Assembly (NCBI GenBank): GCA_017625835.1
Contig: JAGAKF010000051.1
Location: 60,166-124,165, forward strand
Source: Clostridia bacterium
GTDB lineage: Bacteria > Bacillota > Clostridia > Oscillospirales > Acutalibacteraceae
DNA length: 64,000 nt
Reading direction: 5' to 3'
Every line of letters begins with the position of its first letter. Position 1 is the stretch's first letter. Made by a program: the position numbers and the translations under genes. Positions 49,471 through 58,224 of this stretch are shown piece by piece. The notes below the pieces were generated by a model, which had not been told where the DNA came from, ran no database searches, and saw only the letters and a program-made list of their open reading frames with translations.

Positions 49471-50058
49471 ATGAGAACAAGTGAAATTAAAAGAGATACA
49501 GCTGAAACAAAAATCAGCCTTACTCTCGACCTTGACGGAACAGGCAAAAGCGACATCGCAACAGGCTGCGGTTTCCTCGACCATATGCTTACTCTTTTTG
49601 CAAAGCACGGCAGATTTGACCTTACGGTAGACTGTGACGGCGACATCGACGTTGACGACCACCACACAGTTGAAGATATCGGCATCTGCCTGGGCAAGGC
49701 TTTCAACGAAACTCTCGGCGACAAGAAAGGCATAATCCGTTACGGAAACTTCACTCTCCCGATGGACGAGGCACTTATTATGTGTGCCGTGGACATTTCG
49801 GGCAGAGACTACCTTGCTTACCGTCTTGAAATCCCGACAGAAAAGGTCGGTACTTTTGACACAGAGCTTGTTGAAGAATTTATGCTCGCGTTTACAAGAA
49901 ACGCAGGGCTCAACCTGCACATAATTCAGCTCAGCGGAACAAATTCCCACCACATTATCGAAGGCACATTCAAGTGCCTTGCGCGCACACTCCGTCAGGC
50001 TGTTAATATTGATGAGAAATTCAAGGACGAGATTCCGTCCACTAAAGGTGTTTTATAA
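49471..50058 (+). CDS. hisB: Imidazoleglycerol-phosphate dehydratase
   Basis: 195 residues, monofunctional. It dehydrates imidazoleglycerol phosphate with two Mn ions. Metal motifs: [43 protein letters not shown]-type segment [15 protein letters not shown] and [19 protein letters not shown]. No histidinol-phosphatase domain is fused, unlike the enterobacterial HisB. AGGTGAAATAA precedes its ATG, and its last base is the first of hisH. Confidence 0.95.
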   Translation: MRTSEIKRDTAETKISLTLDLDGTGKSDIATGCGFLDHMLTLFAKHGRFDLTVDCDGDIDVDDHHTVEDIGICLGKAFNETLGDKKGIIRYGNFTLPMDEALIMCAVDISGRDYLAYRLEIPTEKVGTFDTELVEEFMLAFTRNAGLNLHIIQLSGTNSHHIIEGTFKCLARTLRQAVNIDEKFKDEIPSTKGVL

Positions 50059-50678
50059 TGATAGCAATAATTGACTACGGCGTTGGCAATCTTTTCTCTC
50101 TTAAAAGTTCGTTCAATGCCATCGGCGCAGACGTAATCGTTACGGACAGCGAAGAAAAAATCCGTTCTGCGGACAAGATAATTCTCCCCGGTGTCGGCGC
50201 TTTTTCGGACGCAATCGCAAAACTTCGTGCAACAGGGCTTGACAAGGTTCTTATCGACGAAGCGAAGAAGGGCAAGCCCGTTATGGGTATCTGCCTGGGT
50301 ATGCAGATGCTTTTTGAAAAAAGCTTTGAATACGGTGAGTACAACGGACTCGGACTTCTTAAGGGTAACGTCGTCGGCATGCAGGGCGTTCTTCCCGAAG
50401 AGCTTAAAATTCCGCATATCGGCTGGAATGCGCTTCACTTCAGACAGAAAGACTGTCCTCTTTTCAAGTACATAAAGGAAGACGACTGCGTCTATTTTGT
50501 TCACTCGTATTTCGCAGAGGACTGTGACGAAAGCGTTGCGGCAACAACGGAATACGGCAAGGAACTTACGGCTGCAGTTGCATACAAAAACATTTACGGC
50601 TGTCAGTTCCACCCTGAAAAAAGCGGTGAAGTCGGACTTAACATCCTTAAAGCATTTTGTGAAACGGAGGCAGAGTAA
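50058..50678 (+). CDS. hisH: Imidazole glycerol phosphate synthase, glutaminase subunit
   Basis: 206 residues. A class I glutamine amidotransferase that feeds ammonia to HisF. Landmarks: IIDYGVGNLFSLKSSFNAIG, ILPGVGAFSDAI, the nucleophile Cys in PVMGICLGMQMLFE, and the His/Glu pair in CQFHPEKSGEVG. It sits directly in the hisBHAF order with 1-bp overlaps to both neighbours. Confidence 0.95.
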   Translation: MIAIIDYGVGNLFSLKSSFNAIGADVIVTDSEEKIRSADKIILPGVGAFSDAIAKLRATGLDKVLIDEAKKGKPVMGICLGMQMLFEKSFEYGEYNGLGLLKGNVVGMQGVLPEELKIPHIGWNALHFRQKDCPLFKYIKEDDCVYFVHSYFAEDCDESVAATTEYGKELTAAVAYKNIYGCQFHPEKSGEVGLNILKAFCETEAE

Positions 50679-51391
50679 TGAATATTTTTCCCGCAATTGA
50701 CCTTTACGAGGGTTCTGCCGTCCGTCTTTTCAAAGGTGACTACAACCAGATGACGGTTTACGACAAGAACCCGCTGAACATCGCAAAAAAGTTTGAAGAT
50801 TGCGGTGCAGAGTTTCTGCATATGGTTGACCTTGAGGGCGCCAAAACAGGACTTACACCGAACCTTGAAACAATCGAAAACATAGTTAAAAATACTTCTC
50901 TTTTCGTCGAGCTCGGCGGCGGTATCCGTTCAATGGAAACCGTTGATAAATACCTTTCAATCGGTGTTTCACGCGTAATTCTCGGCACGGCGGCAATTAC
51001 CGATGAGGCTTTTCTTGACGAAGCAATCGCAAAGCACGGCGAGAAAATCGCCGTCGGCGTTGACATTAAGGACGGTTTCGTTGCAATCAAGGGCTGGACG
51101 GAAAAATCGCAGTATACCTTCGAGGATTTCTGCAAAAAGATGCAGGACAAGGGTGTTAAAACTCTCATCTGCACAGATATTTCCAAGGACGGCGCAATGA
51201 AGGGCACAAACCGCGAGCTTTACAAATCGCTCAGCGAAAGTCTGAGCCTTGATATTATCGCTTCGGGCGGTGTTTCAAGCATCGACGACGTAAAAGCTCT
51301 GCGCGAAATGAACCTTTACGGTGCAATCATCGGCAAAGCATACTATACAAACGCAATCGACCTGAAAGAAGCAATCGAGGTGGCAAAATGA
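50678..51391 (+). CDS. hisA: ProFAR isomerase (phosphoribosyl-formimino-AICAR-P isomerase)
   Basis: 237 residues, half-barrel duplicated TIM barrel. Landmarks: FPAIDLYEGSAVRLFKGDYN with the catalytic Asp, VDLEGAKTG, VELGGGIRSMETV, VILGTAAITD, TDISKDGAMKGTN with the second catalytic Asp, and IASGGVSSIDDV. CGGAGGCAG precedes it. It overlaps hisF by 4 nt. Confidence 0.95.
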   Translation: MNIFPAIDLYEGSAVRLFKGDYNQMTVYDKNPLNIAKKFEDCGAEFLHMVDLEGAKTGLTPNLETIENIVKNTSLFVELGGGIRSMETVDKYLSIGVSRVILGTAAITDEAFLDEAIAKHGEKIAVGVDIKDGFVAIKGWTEKSQYTFEDFCKKMQDKGVKTLICTDISKDGAMKGTNRELYKSLSESLSLDIIASGGVSSIDDVKALREMNLYGAIIGKAYYTNAIDLKEAIEVAK

Positions 51392-52146
51392 TTACAAAAA
51401 GAATTATCCCCTGCCTCGACGTCAAGGACGGCAGAGTTGTCAAGGGAGTAAACTTCCTCGGCCTTGCAGACGTTTCTTCTCCCGTCAAGCTTGCGGAGTT
51501 TTACTCTTCCTGCGGTGCAGACGAGCTTGTTTTCTACGACATTACTGCTTCTGCCGAGGGCAGAAAGCTTTTTACAGATATCCTGACGGAAGTTGCAAGT
51601 AAGGTTTTCATTCCGCTTACTGTCGGCGGCGGTATCAACACCGTTGACGATTTTGACCGCGTTCTTAAATGCGGTGCGGACAAAGTCAGCGTAAACTCAG
51701 GCGCTATCCGCAACCCCGAGCTTGTCCGTGAGGCGGCTCACAAATACGGCGACCAGTGCGTTGTTCTTTCAGCCGACGTCAAGCGCGTTGATGGTGAATT
51801 CCGAATCTTTGCAAAGGGCGGCCGTGAGGACACGGGTATGGAAGCGATTTCGTGGATCAAGCGTTGCGTTGATATAGGCGCAGGCGAAATCGTCGTAAAC
51901 AGTATCGACACAGACGGTGTCAAGCAGGGCTTTGACCTTGAGATGCTCGAAGCTGTATGCAACGCGGTCAACGTTCCCGTAATCGCATCGGGCGGAGCAG
52001 GCTGTATTGACGACTTTACAAAGCTTTTCAAGGCTTTGCCGAAAGTTGACGCAGGTCTTGCGGCTTCGATCTTCCATTTCGGAGAAGTTGAAATCAAGGA
52101 TCTGAAAAAAGAACTCAGGAAAAACGATATCATAGTGAGGTTATAA
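51388..52146 (+). CDS. hisF: Imidazole glycerol phosphate synthase, cyclase subunit
   Basis: 252 residues. It forms the imidazole ring together with HisH. Landmarks: RIIPCLDVKDGRVVKGVNF with the catalytic Asp, ELVFYDITASAEGR, PLTVGGGINTVDDFDRVL, GADKVSVNSGAI, SIDTDGVKQGFDLEML and IASGGAGCIDDF. It is paired with hisH across hisA, the common order. Confidence 0.96.
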   Translation: MITKRIIPCLDVKDGRVVKGVNFLGLADVSSPVKLAEFYSSCGADELVFYDITASAEGRKLFTDILTEVASKVFIPLTVGGGINTVDDFDRVLKCGADKVSVNSGAIRNPELVREAAHKYGDQCVVLSADVKRVDGEFRIFAKGGREDTGMEAISWIKRCVDIGAGEIVVNSIDTDGVKQGFDLEMLEAVCNAVNVPVIASGGAGCIDDFTKLFKALPKVDAGLAASIFHFGEVEIKDLKKELRKNDIIVRL

Positions 52147-52149
52147 AAA

Positions 52150-52803
52150 ATGAATTTGGACGAATTGAAATTTGACGAAAAAGGACTTATTCCTGCCGTT
52201 GTCGTTGACGCGAAGAGCAAGAAAGTTCTTACCGTTGCATATATGAACAGAGAAAGCCTTGAAATCAGCATCAAGGAAAAGCGCACCTGCTTCTGGTCGC
52301 GTTCACGTCAGGAGCTCTGGCGCAAGGGCGAAACAAGCGGCAACGTACAGAAAATCGTAAGCATCACAGCCGACTGCGACAAGGATGCACTTACCGTCGT
52401 TGTCGAAAAAGAAGGTCCTGCCTGCCACCTCGGCACAGATTCCTGCTTCAACAACACAGTATGGGAAAACGACGAGCTCAGCGAATTCTCCTACGAGGGA
52501 CTTCTCAAGCTCATCGAGGGCAGAAAGATAAACAAGCAGGAAGGCTCATACACAACATACCTTTTCGAAAAAGGTATGGATAAAATCCTCAAGAAGGTCG
52601 GCGAAGAGTCAACGGAAGTTATCATCGCCGCAAAGGATAACGACAAAAGAGAGACAGTTTACGAAATTGCAGACCTTGCATACCACGTAATGGTGCTTAT
52701 GATTGAAATGGGCATTTCGCTTGAAGATATCTTTGACGAGCTCGCTTCTCGCCATGTTATCGACCACAAGGTCAAGCAGGAAAAGAGCACAGCTTCCAAA
52801 TAA
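52150..52803 (+). CDS. hisIE: Phosphoribosyl-AMP cyclohydrolase / phosphoribosyl-ATP pyrophosphatase
   Basis: 217 residues, a two-domain fusion. The N-terminal HisI part (about 1-115) has VAYMNRESLEISIKEKRTCF, WSRSRQELWRKGETSGN, CDKDALTVVVEKEGPACHLG and Cys/Asp metal ligands. The C-terminal HisE part (about 125-217) has GSYTTYLFEKGMDKILKKVG, EESTEVIIAAKD and EIADLAYHVMVLM. It does steps two and three of the pathway in reverse domain order. It closes the operon; a bidirectional terminator follows 7 nt later. No histidinol-phosphate phosphatase gene is present in the operon. Confidence 0.95.
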   Translation: MNLDELKFDEKGLIPAVVVDAKSKKVLTVAYMNRESLEISIKEKRTCFWSRSRQELWRKGETSGNVQKIVSITADCDKDALTVVVEKEGPACHLGTDSCFNNTVWENDELSEFSYEGLLKLIEGRKINKQEGSYTTYLFEKGMDKILKKVGEESTEVIIAAKDNDKRETVYEIADLAYHVMVLMIEMGISLEDIFDELASRHVIDHKVKQEKSTASK

Positions 52804-52810
52804 AAAAATA

Positions 52811-52847
52811 AACGGAGAAACTTCGAAAAGTTTCTCCGTTATTTTTA
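52811..52847. terminator. Bidirectional terminator after the his operon
   Basis: A 13-bp perfect stem AACGGAGAAACTT (52811-52823) with 52828-52840 and a CGAA loop. T5 follows on the plus strand and a seven-U run on the minus strand, serving both hisIE and the convergent transporter gene. Confidence 0.93.
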
Positions 52848-52855
52848 TGTGCTTT

Positions 52856-54271
52856 TTATGCAATCTTTTTAGCAAATTCTTCTTCTTCCTTCTTGCCGAT
52901 GTTGTAAATAAACTTCATTGAAAGGAATGCGATTACGGAAGCAACCATCAGAAGAACGATATAAAGCGTTTTTACCTTGTCGCCGAAGCCCGGATCCTGC
53001 ACAGCGTTTTCGCCTTCCTTGAAGTTGATTGCAACAAGGCCCCAGGAAACAACAGCCTGGCCGATGCCCTGAGCAAGCTTACGGAAGAATGAATAGAGAG
53101 CGTAAAGCGAGCCTTCCTCACTCTTGCCTGTCTTTCTTGCGCTGACTTCAATACAGTCTGCGACGATAGCCCATACGGAAATCTGGAAAACTGCATTACC
53201 GACGTTAAGTCCCATAAGGCAGACAATATACAGGATCATACCCTTTGAGTCGGGTGAAATCGGTGCGAAGAGCGACAGAACGCCTGCAACGGCACCAATA
53301 AACATTGCTGTAACAAGAACATTCTTCTTGCCGAATTTTTTGGTAAGCTTGCCGATTATCGCCATAACAATAATCATCGGAGCGTAGCTGCCGATCATCG
53401 CGATACCTGTCTTGCTCGCATCGTTAAAGAAGAACTGGAAAACCATATTATTAAGAGACATCGTCGAGTTGATAAGACCGACAGATGCAACTGTTGCAAT
53501 CGTTGCGCCGACCATCGCACGGTTTGTGAAGTACGACTTGGTGGAAGATATCATTGCCTTGAAGCCTGTTGTGTTTTCAGCTGTGTTGCGGACAACGCGT
53601 TCTTTTACAAGCTTTGTTGTTCCCCACAAAACGAAGAGCGCAATAACGGACATTATCGCTGCAACGGGAAGAAGGGTTTCACCCTTGAGGATCTGAACCT
53701 CTTCACCTGCAGAGTTTGTCTGCTTGCTGTAAACAATACCGGGAAGAACAACCATAACAATAATTGCAGGAAGAGCCGCACCGATGCTGCGGAATGTTGA
53801 AAGAGTAACTCTCTGCTGAGGGTCGTCCGTAATAACAGAATGGAGAGAACCATAAGGCACGTTTACCATTGTATAAGCGATTGACCACAGGCAGTACGAA
53901 ATAAGGCACCAAGCATATTTGCCTGCGTAGGGGAAATTCTTTACAGGGGCAAAGAGCATAACGCTGAATACAACAAGCGTTATCGCACCGAGAATAATCC
54001 ACGGCATATATTTACTCTTTTTGCCGATACGCTTTGTATCCACAAGGTTACCGATAACAATGTCGTTGACAGCATCAAAAGCCTTGGAAATAAGGATAAT
54101 CGTTGCATAATGTCCGGATTCAATTCCGATGTACTGCAAATAGAAAAGCTGCATAAACGTTGATACAAGCTGGAAAGAGAAATTACAGCCCATATCACCC
54201 ATTGCATAACCGAGCTTATCCTGCCAGCCAAAGGGACGAACGGCATTCTGCGGAGCCTTTTCTTTACCCAT
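52856..54271 (-). CDS. GPH-family sugar:cation symporter
   Basis: 471 residues from the second ATG (54271), 9 nt after the AGGAG site; the first ATG at 54280 touches that site. About twelve membrane segments. Family signatures: the N-terminal WQDKLGYAMGDMGCNFSFQL and KAFDAVNDIVIGNLVDTKR of the MelB/GusB/XynP group, KYMPWIILG, and the central DPQQRVTLSTFRSIGA. The group takes up glycosides, pentosides or hexuronides with H+ or Na+. The sugar is unknown, since no glycoside gene is adjacent. The promoter lies at 54319-54347. Confidence 0.85.
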   Translation of the reverse strand: MGKEKAPQNAVRPFGWQDKLGYAMGDMGCNFSFQLVSTFMQLFYLQYIGIESGHYATIILISKAFDAVNDIVIGNLVDTKRIGKKSKYMPWIILGAITLVVFSVMLFAPVKNFPYAGKYAWCLISYCLWSIAYTMVNVPYGSLHSVITDDPQQRVTLSTFRSIGAALPAIIVMVVLPGIVYSKQTNSAGEEVQILKGETLLPVAAIMSVIALFVLWGTTKLVKERVVRNTAENTTGFKAMISSTKSYFTNRAMVGATIATVASVGLINSTMSLNNMVFQFFFNDASKTGIAMIGSYAPMIIVMAIIGKLTKKFGKKNVLVTAMFIGAVAGVLSLFAPISPDSKGMILYIVCLMGLNVGNAVFQISVWAIVADCIEVSARKTGKSEEGSLYALYSFFRKLAQGIGQAVVSWGLVAINFKEGENAVQDPGFGDKVKTLYIVLLMVASVIAFLSMKFIYNIGKKEEEEFAKKIA

Positions 54272-54318
54272 AAAAATCATCTCCTGTTGATTAATAAAAT
54301 TATTAAATGTTCATTTAT

Positions 54319-54347
54319 ATTCTAACTTAACAAATTGAGAAAATCAA
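54319..54347 (-). promoter_or_regulatory. Promoter of the GPH symporter gene
   Basis: Minus-strand TTGATT (54342-54347), 17-nt spacer, TAGAAT (54319-54324). Confidence 0.6.
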
Positions 54348-54385
54348 TATAAACTTCGCATAATAATTCAAAAACTCTGCAAAGA

Positions 54386-54421
54386 CAAAAAAACAACGAC
54401 CGAATTCTCTCGGTCGTTGTT
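54386..54421 (-). terminator. Terminator of the lipoprotein gene at 54434
   Basis: The minus-strand stem AACAACGACCGA (54410-54421) pairs with 54392-54403 around a 6-nt loop, then U7. Confidence 0.92.
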
Positions 54422-54433
54422 ATGTAATGTTAT

Positions 54434-55240
54434 TTAAGCAGCAGCTTCCTCTGTCGGCCAGATGATCTCGTAGTTTGCTGTTGAGTTGTAGTTAAACTTC
54501 ATCGGAACAGTACCTACGCTTGCAAGTGTGCCCTGACCGGTGATTTCAGTTTCGATTGCTACTGAACGGCTGAGCTCAAGCTTTGTAACGTGGTCAGTCG
54601 CCTTGTCAACAACCATCTTGACTGTACCGATACCGTAAGTTGCGTCGTACTCTTCAGCTGTTACAAAATCCTTAATGCTGTCAAAGTTCTTGAGGATATC
54701 CTCGTCCTTTGAAATCTTGTAAAGCTTGCCGTAAACGCTGTCTTCCTGCTCGGGGTTTGTTTCGGGGTTGATCTTGATGATGATTGTGTAATGTGCATCG
54801 CCCTGGTTATCTGTGATAATTGCAGAACGTACATCTGCAAGGTCAAGTGCGCCCGCTTCGTCTGAACCCATTACGGGGAAGCAATCCTTCGGTGTTACGG
54901 GATTCTCTTCGTTTGCTGTTGAAATCTCGAAGTTAACACCTGTCATTTTATCTGCAACTGTTTTGAATGCAGCCTTAACGTATTCATTTTCACACTCGCA
55001 GTCACGTGCGTCCTGGTCAAGCCAGTATTTCATTTCTTCGTAACCTGATGCGTTCTTTGTGTCTGCCATAAGCTTGTTGAACTTTTCAACAATTTCAGCC
55101 TTTCCTTCAGGTGCTTCTGAAGCGTAAGGAATTGTTGTAGTTGTTTCTTCCTCTGTCGGGCTTGTTGAACACGAGCAAAGAGAGAACACCATAATTGCTG
55201 CCAAAGCAAGAGAAATTAATCTTATAAGTTTTTTGTTCAC
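54434..55240 (-). CDS. Hypothetical lipoprotein
   Basis: 268 residues from GTG 55240; an in-frame TTG two codons earlier (55246) is nearly as plausible, because the AAGGAG site is 4 nt from the TTG and 10 nt from the GTG. The signal peptide ends in a lipobox (MVFSLCSC), then a Thr/Glu-rich linker (STSPTEEETTTTIPYASEAP) and a globular part with the segments YGIGTVKMVVDKATDHVTKL and FNYNSTANYEIIWPTEE. Its pattern resembles small solute-binding or YcdB-like extracytoplasmic domains, but I cannot assign a family. It is transcribed alone from 55278-55306. Confidence 0.65.
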   Translation of the reverse strand: MNKKLIRLISLALAAIMVFSLCSCSTSPTEEETTTTIPYASEAPEGKAEIVEKFNKLMADTKNASGYEEMKYWLDQDARDCECENEYVKAAFKTVADKMTGVNFEISTANEENPVTPKDCFPVMGSDEAGALDLADVRSAIITDNQGDAHYTIIIKINPETNPEQEDSVYGKLYKISKDEDILKNFDSIKDFVTAEEYDATYGIGTVKMVVDKATDHVTKLELSRSVAIETEITGQGTLASVGTVPMKFNYNSTANYEIIWPTEEAAA

Positions 55241-55277
55241 GAACAATCCACTCCTTGTTAAGTTCTGTATATTGTTG

Positions 55278-55306
55278 ATTATAACACAAATATCCTACAA
55301 TTCCAA
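55278..55306 (-). promoter_or_regulatory. Promoter of the lipoprotein gene at 54434
   Basis: Minus-strand TTGGAA (55301-55306), 17-nt spacer, TATAAT (55278-55283). Confidence 0.7.
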
Positions 55307-55321
55307 TAGTTTTTGGAAAAA

Positions 55322-56575
55322 TTATAAAATTCCCTGCTCGTCGAACATAAATGCAGTTTCAAGTGCGATTTTAAGTCCTGTTTCAAGCATTTTCGGGTCA
55401 AGATTATCCTCTGTGTCAAGGCGTGTATGATAATATCTTGCCGGTGTCGGATCCATTGCAGTGAATGCTGCTGCAGGGATTCCTACCTGTGATATTGCTG
55501 CGGCGTCGGTTGAGCCGAGCTCGATTGTCTTGATCGGCACGTCGTGTCCTACTTCCTTTGCTGCCTGCTGAAGAAGCTTTGCAACGCGCTTGTCGTTCTT
55601 GACCATACCTGTCATATCCTTGTCGTAAATCGCCATAAAGTCGATTTCACGGATTGTATCAAGAGAAATGAAAATTGTTTCAACGCCGTCTTTTTTGATT
55701 TCGTCAGCGTGTGCCTTTGCCCAGGCCTTTGATCCGCGGAGACCTGCTTCTTCGCCGCCTGCCATAAGGGCAACAACGTCTGTGTTTTCAAAACGGATGT
55801 TGTTTGCATCCATAAACTTGATTACTGCTGCTGAAAGCATACAGCCTGAAAGGTCGTCATTTGCGCCTGTTACGGGGCGCTTATAGTTGCAGAAGAAAAT
55901 TGCTGCACCGAGAACGGGAACGGTAACGTACATTACAACAGAAATAATTTTCATAGCAAGGTCGTCGCCTGTCCAGATTACTCCGAATCCGTCGCCTGCG
56001 AGAACTCCGTAAATACCTCCACCGATGCTGAGAAGAACAGCGATAACTGCTGTTACAATAATTCCTGCAACGGCAACTCTTCCGCCGTGGTAAGTGTATG
56101 TCCATTCGAAAGCTGAGTCAACATGGCCCGAGAAGATAATTCTTCTCTTTGTTTCGCCCGATGCTTTGCGTGTACCTGTTACGTTCATTGAAGTTTTCTT
56201 CGGGAAGAAGATATCAAGAACGGGTTTGTAAAAAATGAACTCTGCAAGAATTGTGAAAAGCGTAACACAACCCAGAACAAGAGAAACTACCGGAAGACCG
56301 AGAGTAAAGAATACTGCAGAAAGAATAAGAAGTGCTGCACCGAGTGGTACCCAAGCCATAAATGCCTTGTCCGAGCACTTGTATTCTTCTCTGTCAACTG
56401 TGTCGCAGATTGTCTCAAGCTCTTTTGCAAGATATTCCTGCGTTTTCAATTCAGCCTCACTGCCTACAGGACGGGGGCCAAAATTTTTACACATTGTTTT
56501 TATATGCTTGATAGCATAGTTCGTGTAAAGTCTTACTTCGGATTTATAATTTCCGACGCTTTCTGTTGATTTCAT
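55322..56575 (-). CDS. M28-family zinc peptidase with membrane segments inside the domain
   Basis: 417 residues. M28 zinc ligands are visible in order: IIFSGHVDSAFE (His/Asp), VTGANDDLSGCML (Asp), MAGGEEAGLRGSKAW (Glu pair), ISLDTI (Asp) and RYYHTRLDTEDNL (His). Three or four hydrophobic segments interrupt the fold, at about 72-115, 170-195 and 210-230, giving a membrane protein rather than the usual soluble aminopeptidase. It may cleave peptides at the membrane face. GAAAGGAATGTT precedes the ATG. It is divergent from the VanY-like gene and monocistronic, and I found no clear promoter in front. Confidence 0.8.
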   Translation of the reverse strand: MKSTESVGNYKSEVRLYTNYAIKHIKTMCKNFGPRPVGSEAELKTQEYLAKELETICDTVDREEYKCSDKAFMAWVPLGAALLILSAVFFTLGLPVVSLVLGCVTLFTILAEFIFYKPVLDIFFPKKTSMNVTGTRKASGETKRRIIFSGHVDSAFEWTYTYHGGRVAVAGIIVTAVIAVLLSIGGGIYGVLAGDGFGVIWTGDDLAMKIISVVMYVTVPVLGAAIFFCNYKRPVTGANDDLSGCMLSAAVIKFMDANNIRFENTDVVALMAGGEEAGLRGSKAWAKAHADEIKKDGVETIFISLDTIREIDFMAIYDKDMTGMVKNDKRVAKLLQQAAKEVGHDVPIKTIELGSTDAAAISQVGIPAAAFTAMDPTPARYYHTRLDTEDNLDPKMLETGLKIALETAFMFDEQGIL

Positions 56576-56640
56576 TTTTCAACATTCCTTTCATTGGGTT
56601 TTATTGCTAAGCCAGACTTAAAGAAAATTTTTCTCTTTCC

Positions 56641-56669
56641 TTGACAATGGCTCAAAATATGAATAAAAT
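56641..56669 (+). promoter_or_regulatory. Promoter of the VanY-like gene
   Basis: TTGACA (56641-56646), 17-nt spacer, TAAAAT (56664-56669). Confidence 0.82.
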
Positions 56670-56708
56670 ATAGTATAATTAATTGATGTTAAATCAAAGG
56701 ATGATTCT

Positions 56709-57584
56709 ATGAACAAAAAAATCACACCGCGCGTTATAAGAATAATCGCTCTTCAATCCGTTCTGGTTATAGTTGCCGTAACCATACTGGGAGGTGCCGT
56801 TATCACACACCAGAAATACAAGGCAAAACTTGAAAATCCGGATAGTGCTCACTCTAATACTGCCGATATTGAAGAAGGCACTCAGGCTTCAGATGCGGAA
56901 AAAAACGACCCGGAAGCAAGCGCTTCATCATCAACAACAAAAGTTCCGGAAACTACGTCGTCTCCTGATGAAGAAAACTATCCTTATGCTTATGCAGGCT
57001 TCACGCCGAAGGTCACCGACGTAAACGCTGATCTTTCAAAATTTATCGTAAACGGTAAATATTCTCTGCCTGCCGATTACAAGCCGCAGCTTGCAGAAGC
57101 GGTCAAGGGCTCGGGAGTTTACCTTGATTACCGTGTTGCTCCGTACTATCAGCAGATGTACGACGCAGCCAAGGCTGACGGAATAACGCTGACACCGATT
57201 TCGGGTTACCGTTCATACAACCGTCAGAAAAACAACTTTGAAAACAGAATCAAAGAAAATATGAACAAGGGAATGGATAAAGTTGAGGCTACAAAAACAG
57301 CCGCAACGGTAATTATGGTTCCGGGTTCCAGCGAACACAACGCAGGCCTTGCAATGGACATCTGTTCACTTTCCGAAAGCTTTGAAAATTACAAAGAATT
57401 CGAGTGGCTCAATGAGCACGCAGCAGAATACGGTTTCATTCTCCGTTATCCCAAGGATGAACGTTCAAGAGAAATCACAGGTGTTGTCTACGAGCCGTGG
57501 CATTACAGATTCGTCGGAGTTGAGGTTGCCAAGGAGATTAAATCAAAAGGCATAACCTTTGAAGAGTATGTCGGCGTTGCATAA
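56709..57584 (+). CDS. D-alanyl-D-alanine carboxypeptidase, VanY/M15B family
   Basis: 291 residues. An N-terminal membrane anchor (SVLVIVAVTILGGAVIT) and a Ser/Thr/Glu-rich spacer (to about residue 97) lead to an M15B peptidase domain. Its zinc site is SGYRSYNRQKNNFENR, PGSSEHNAGLAMDI (SxHxxGxAxD) and VVYEPWHYRFVG (second His). It trims the terminal D-Ala from peptidoglycan stem peptides at the cell surface. VanY-type names do not imply vancomycin resistance; no vanHAX genes are near. It has its own promoter and terminator. Confidence 0.9.
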   Translation: MNKKITPRVIRIIALQSVLVIVAVTILGGAVITHQKYKAKLENPDSAHSNTADIEEGTQASDAEKNDPEASASSSTTKVPETTSSPDEENYPYAYAGFTPKVTDVNADLSKFIVNGKYSLPADYKPQLAEAVKGSGVYLDYRVAPYYQQMYDAAKADGITLTPISGYRSYNRQKNNFENRIKENMNKGMDKVEATKTAATVIMVPGSSEHNAGLAMDICSLSESFENYKEFEWLNEHAAEYGFILRYPKDERSREITGVVYEPWHYRFVGVEVAKEIKSKGITFEEYVGVA

Positions 57585-57598
57585 TATTGAATAATATC

Positions 57599-57626
57599 AA
57601 AGAGTGGAGAAATCCACTCTTTTTTA
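57599..57626 (+). terminator. Terminator of the VanY-like gene
   Basis: AAAGAGTGGA (57599-57608) pairs with 57613-57622 across a GAAA tetraloop, followed by T-run. It lies next to the stop of the convergent sugar transferase. Confidence 0.87.
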
Positions 57627-58187
57627 TTTGTCGCTTATATCGGACCGTTTAATAACCTTAATAAAGGTCTTGAATATGATCTGCAAATCAAACCAAAAGC
57701 TCTGTTTTTCAACATATTCCTTGTCGAGTAAAGCTTTTGTTTCGTCGTCAATATTGTCTCTGCCGTTGATCTGCGCATAGCCTGTAATTCCCGGTTTTAC
57801 GCTGTAAACACCGTACTTTTCGCGAAGCTCGCGGATTTCCTTTTCCGCAGGGATAAGCGGACGCGGACCGACGAGACTCATTGTTCCGTTGAGGATATTG
57901 AAAAGCTGCGGCAGCTCGTCAATGCTCGTAAGCCGAAGGAGTCTGCCCGTTTTGGTGATTTTTTCGTCTGTATCCGAAAGCTCTGACGTTGCGATATCAC
58001 CGATGCCGTTACGCATTGTGCGGAACTTATACACAACAAAAATCTTGTTATCCTTACCTACACGTTTCTGCCTAAAAAGCACGGGGCTTCCGTCCGTAAT
58101 AAGTATCGCAAGCGAAACTGCAAGGAAAAGCGGGGAAAGAATTATCAACGCAAATACGCTGACTGTCAAATCAAAAATACGTTTCAA
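57624..58187 (-). CDS. Bacterial sugar transferase (initiating glycosyl-1-phosphate transferase)
   Basis: 187 residues starting at TTG 58187 ([16 protein letters not shown]), chosen since CGGAGGTGC stands 7 nt upstream. One membrane hairpin (about 10-35), then the family core: [61 protein letters not shown], and [16 protein letters not shown]. These move a sugar 1-phosphate to undecaprenyl phosphate, starting a surface polysaccharide or glycoprotein glycan. It lacks the long N-terminal helices of WbaP, as in the short (PglC/EpsL-like) type. It lies last in the prfB-cyclase-transferase run. Confidence 0.9.
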   Translation of the reverse strand: MKRIFDLTVSVFALIILSPLFLAVSLAILITDGSPVLFRQKRVGKDNKIFVVYKFRTMRNGIGDIATSELSDTDEKITKTGRLLRLTSIDELPQLFNILNGTMSLVGPRPLIPAEKEIRELREKYGVYSVKPGITGYAQINGRDNIDDETKALLDKEYVEKQSFWFDLQIIFKTFIKVIKRSDISDK

Positions 58188-58224
58188 AACTGCACCTCCG
58201 TTCAGATGCATCTTAAAAGCTTTG

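Noticed and set aside
49995-50696. 233-codon minus-strand frame
   Set aside because: Antisense to hisH inside a clearly coding operon.
56709-57584. Vancomycin resistance gene (VanY)
   Set aside because: M15B carboxypeptidases are common housekeeping enzymes and no vanH/A/X or vanRS is near.
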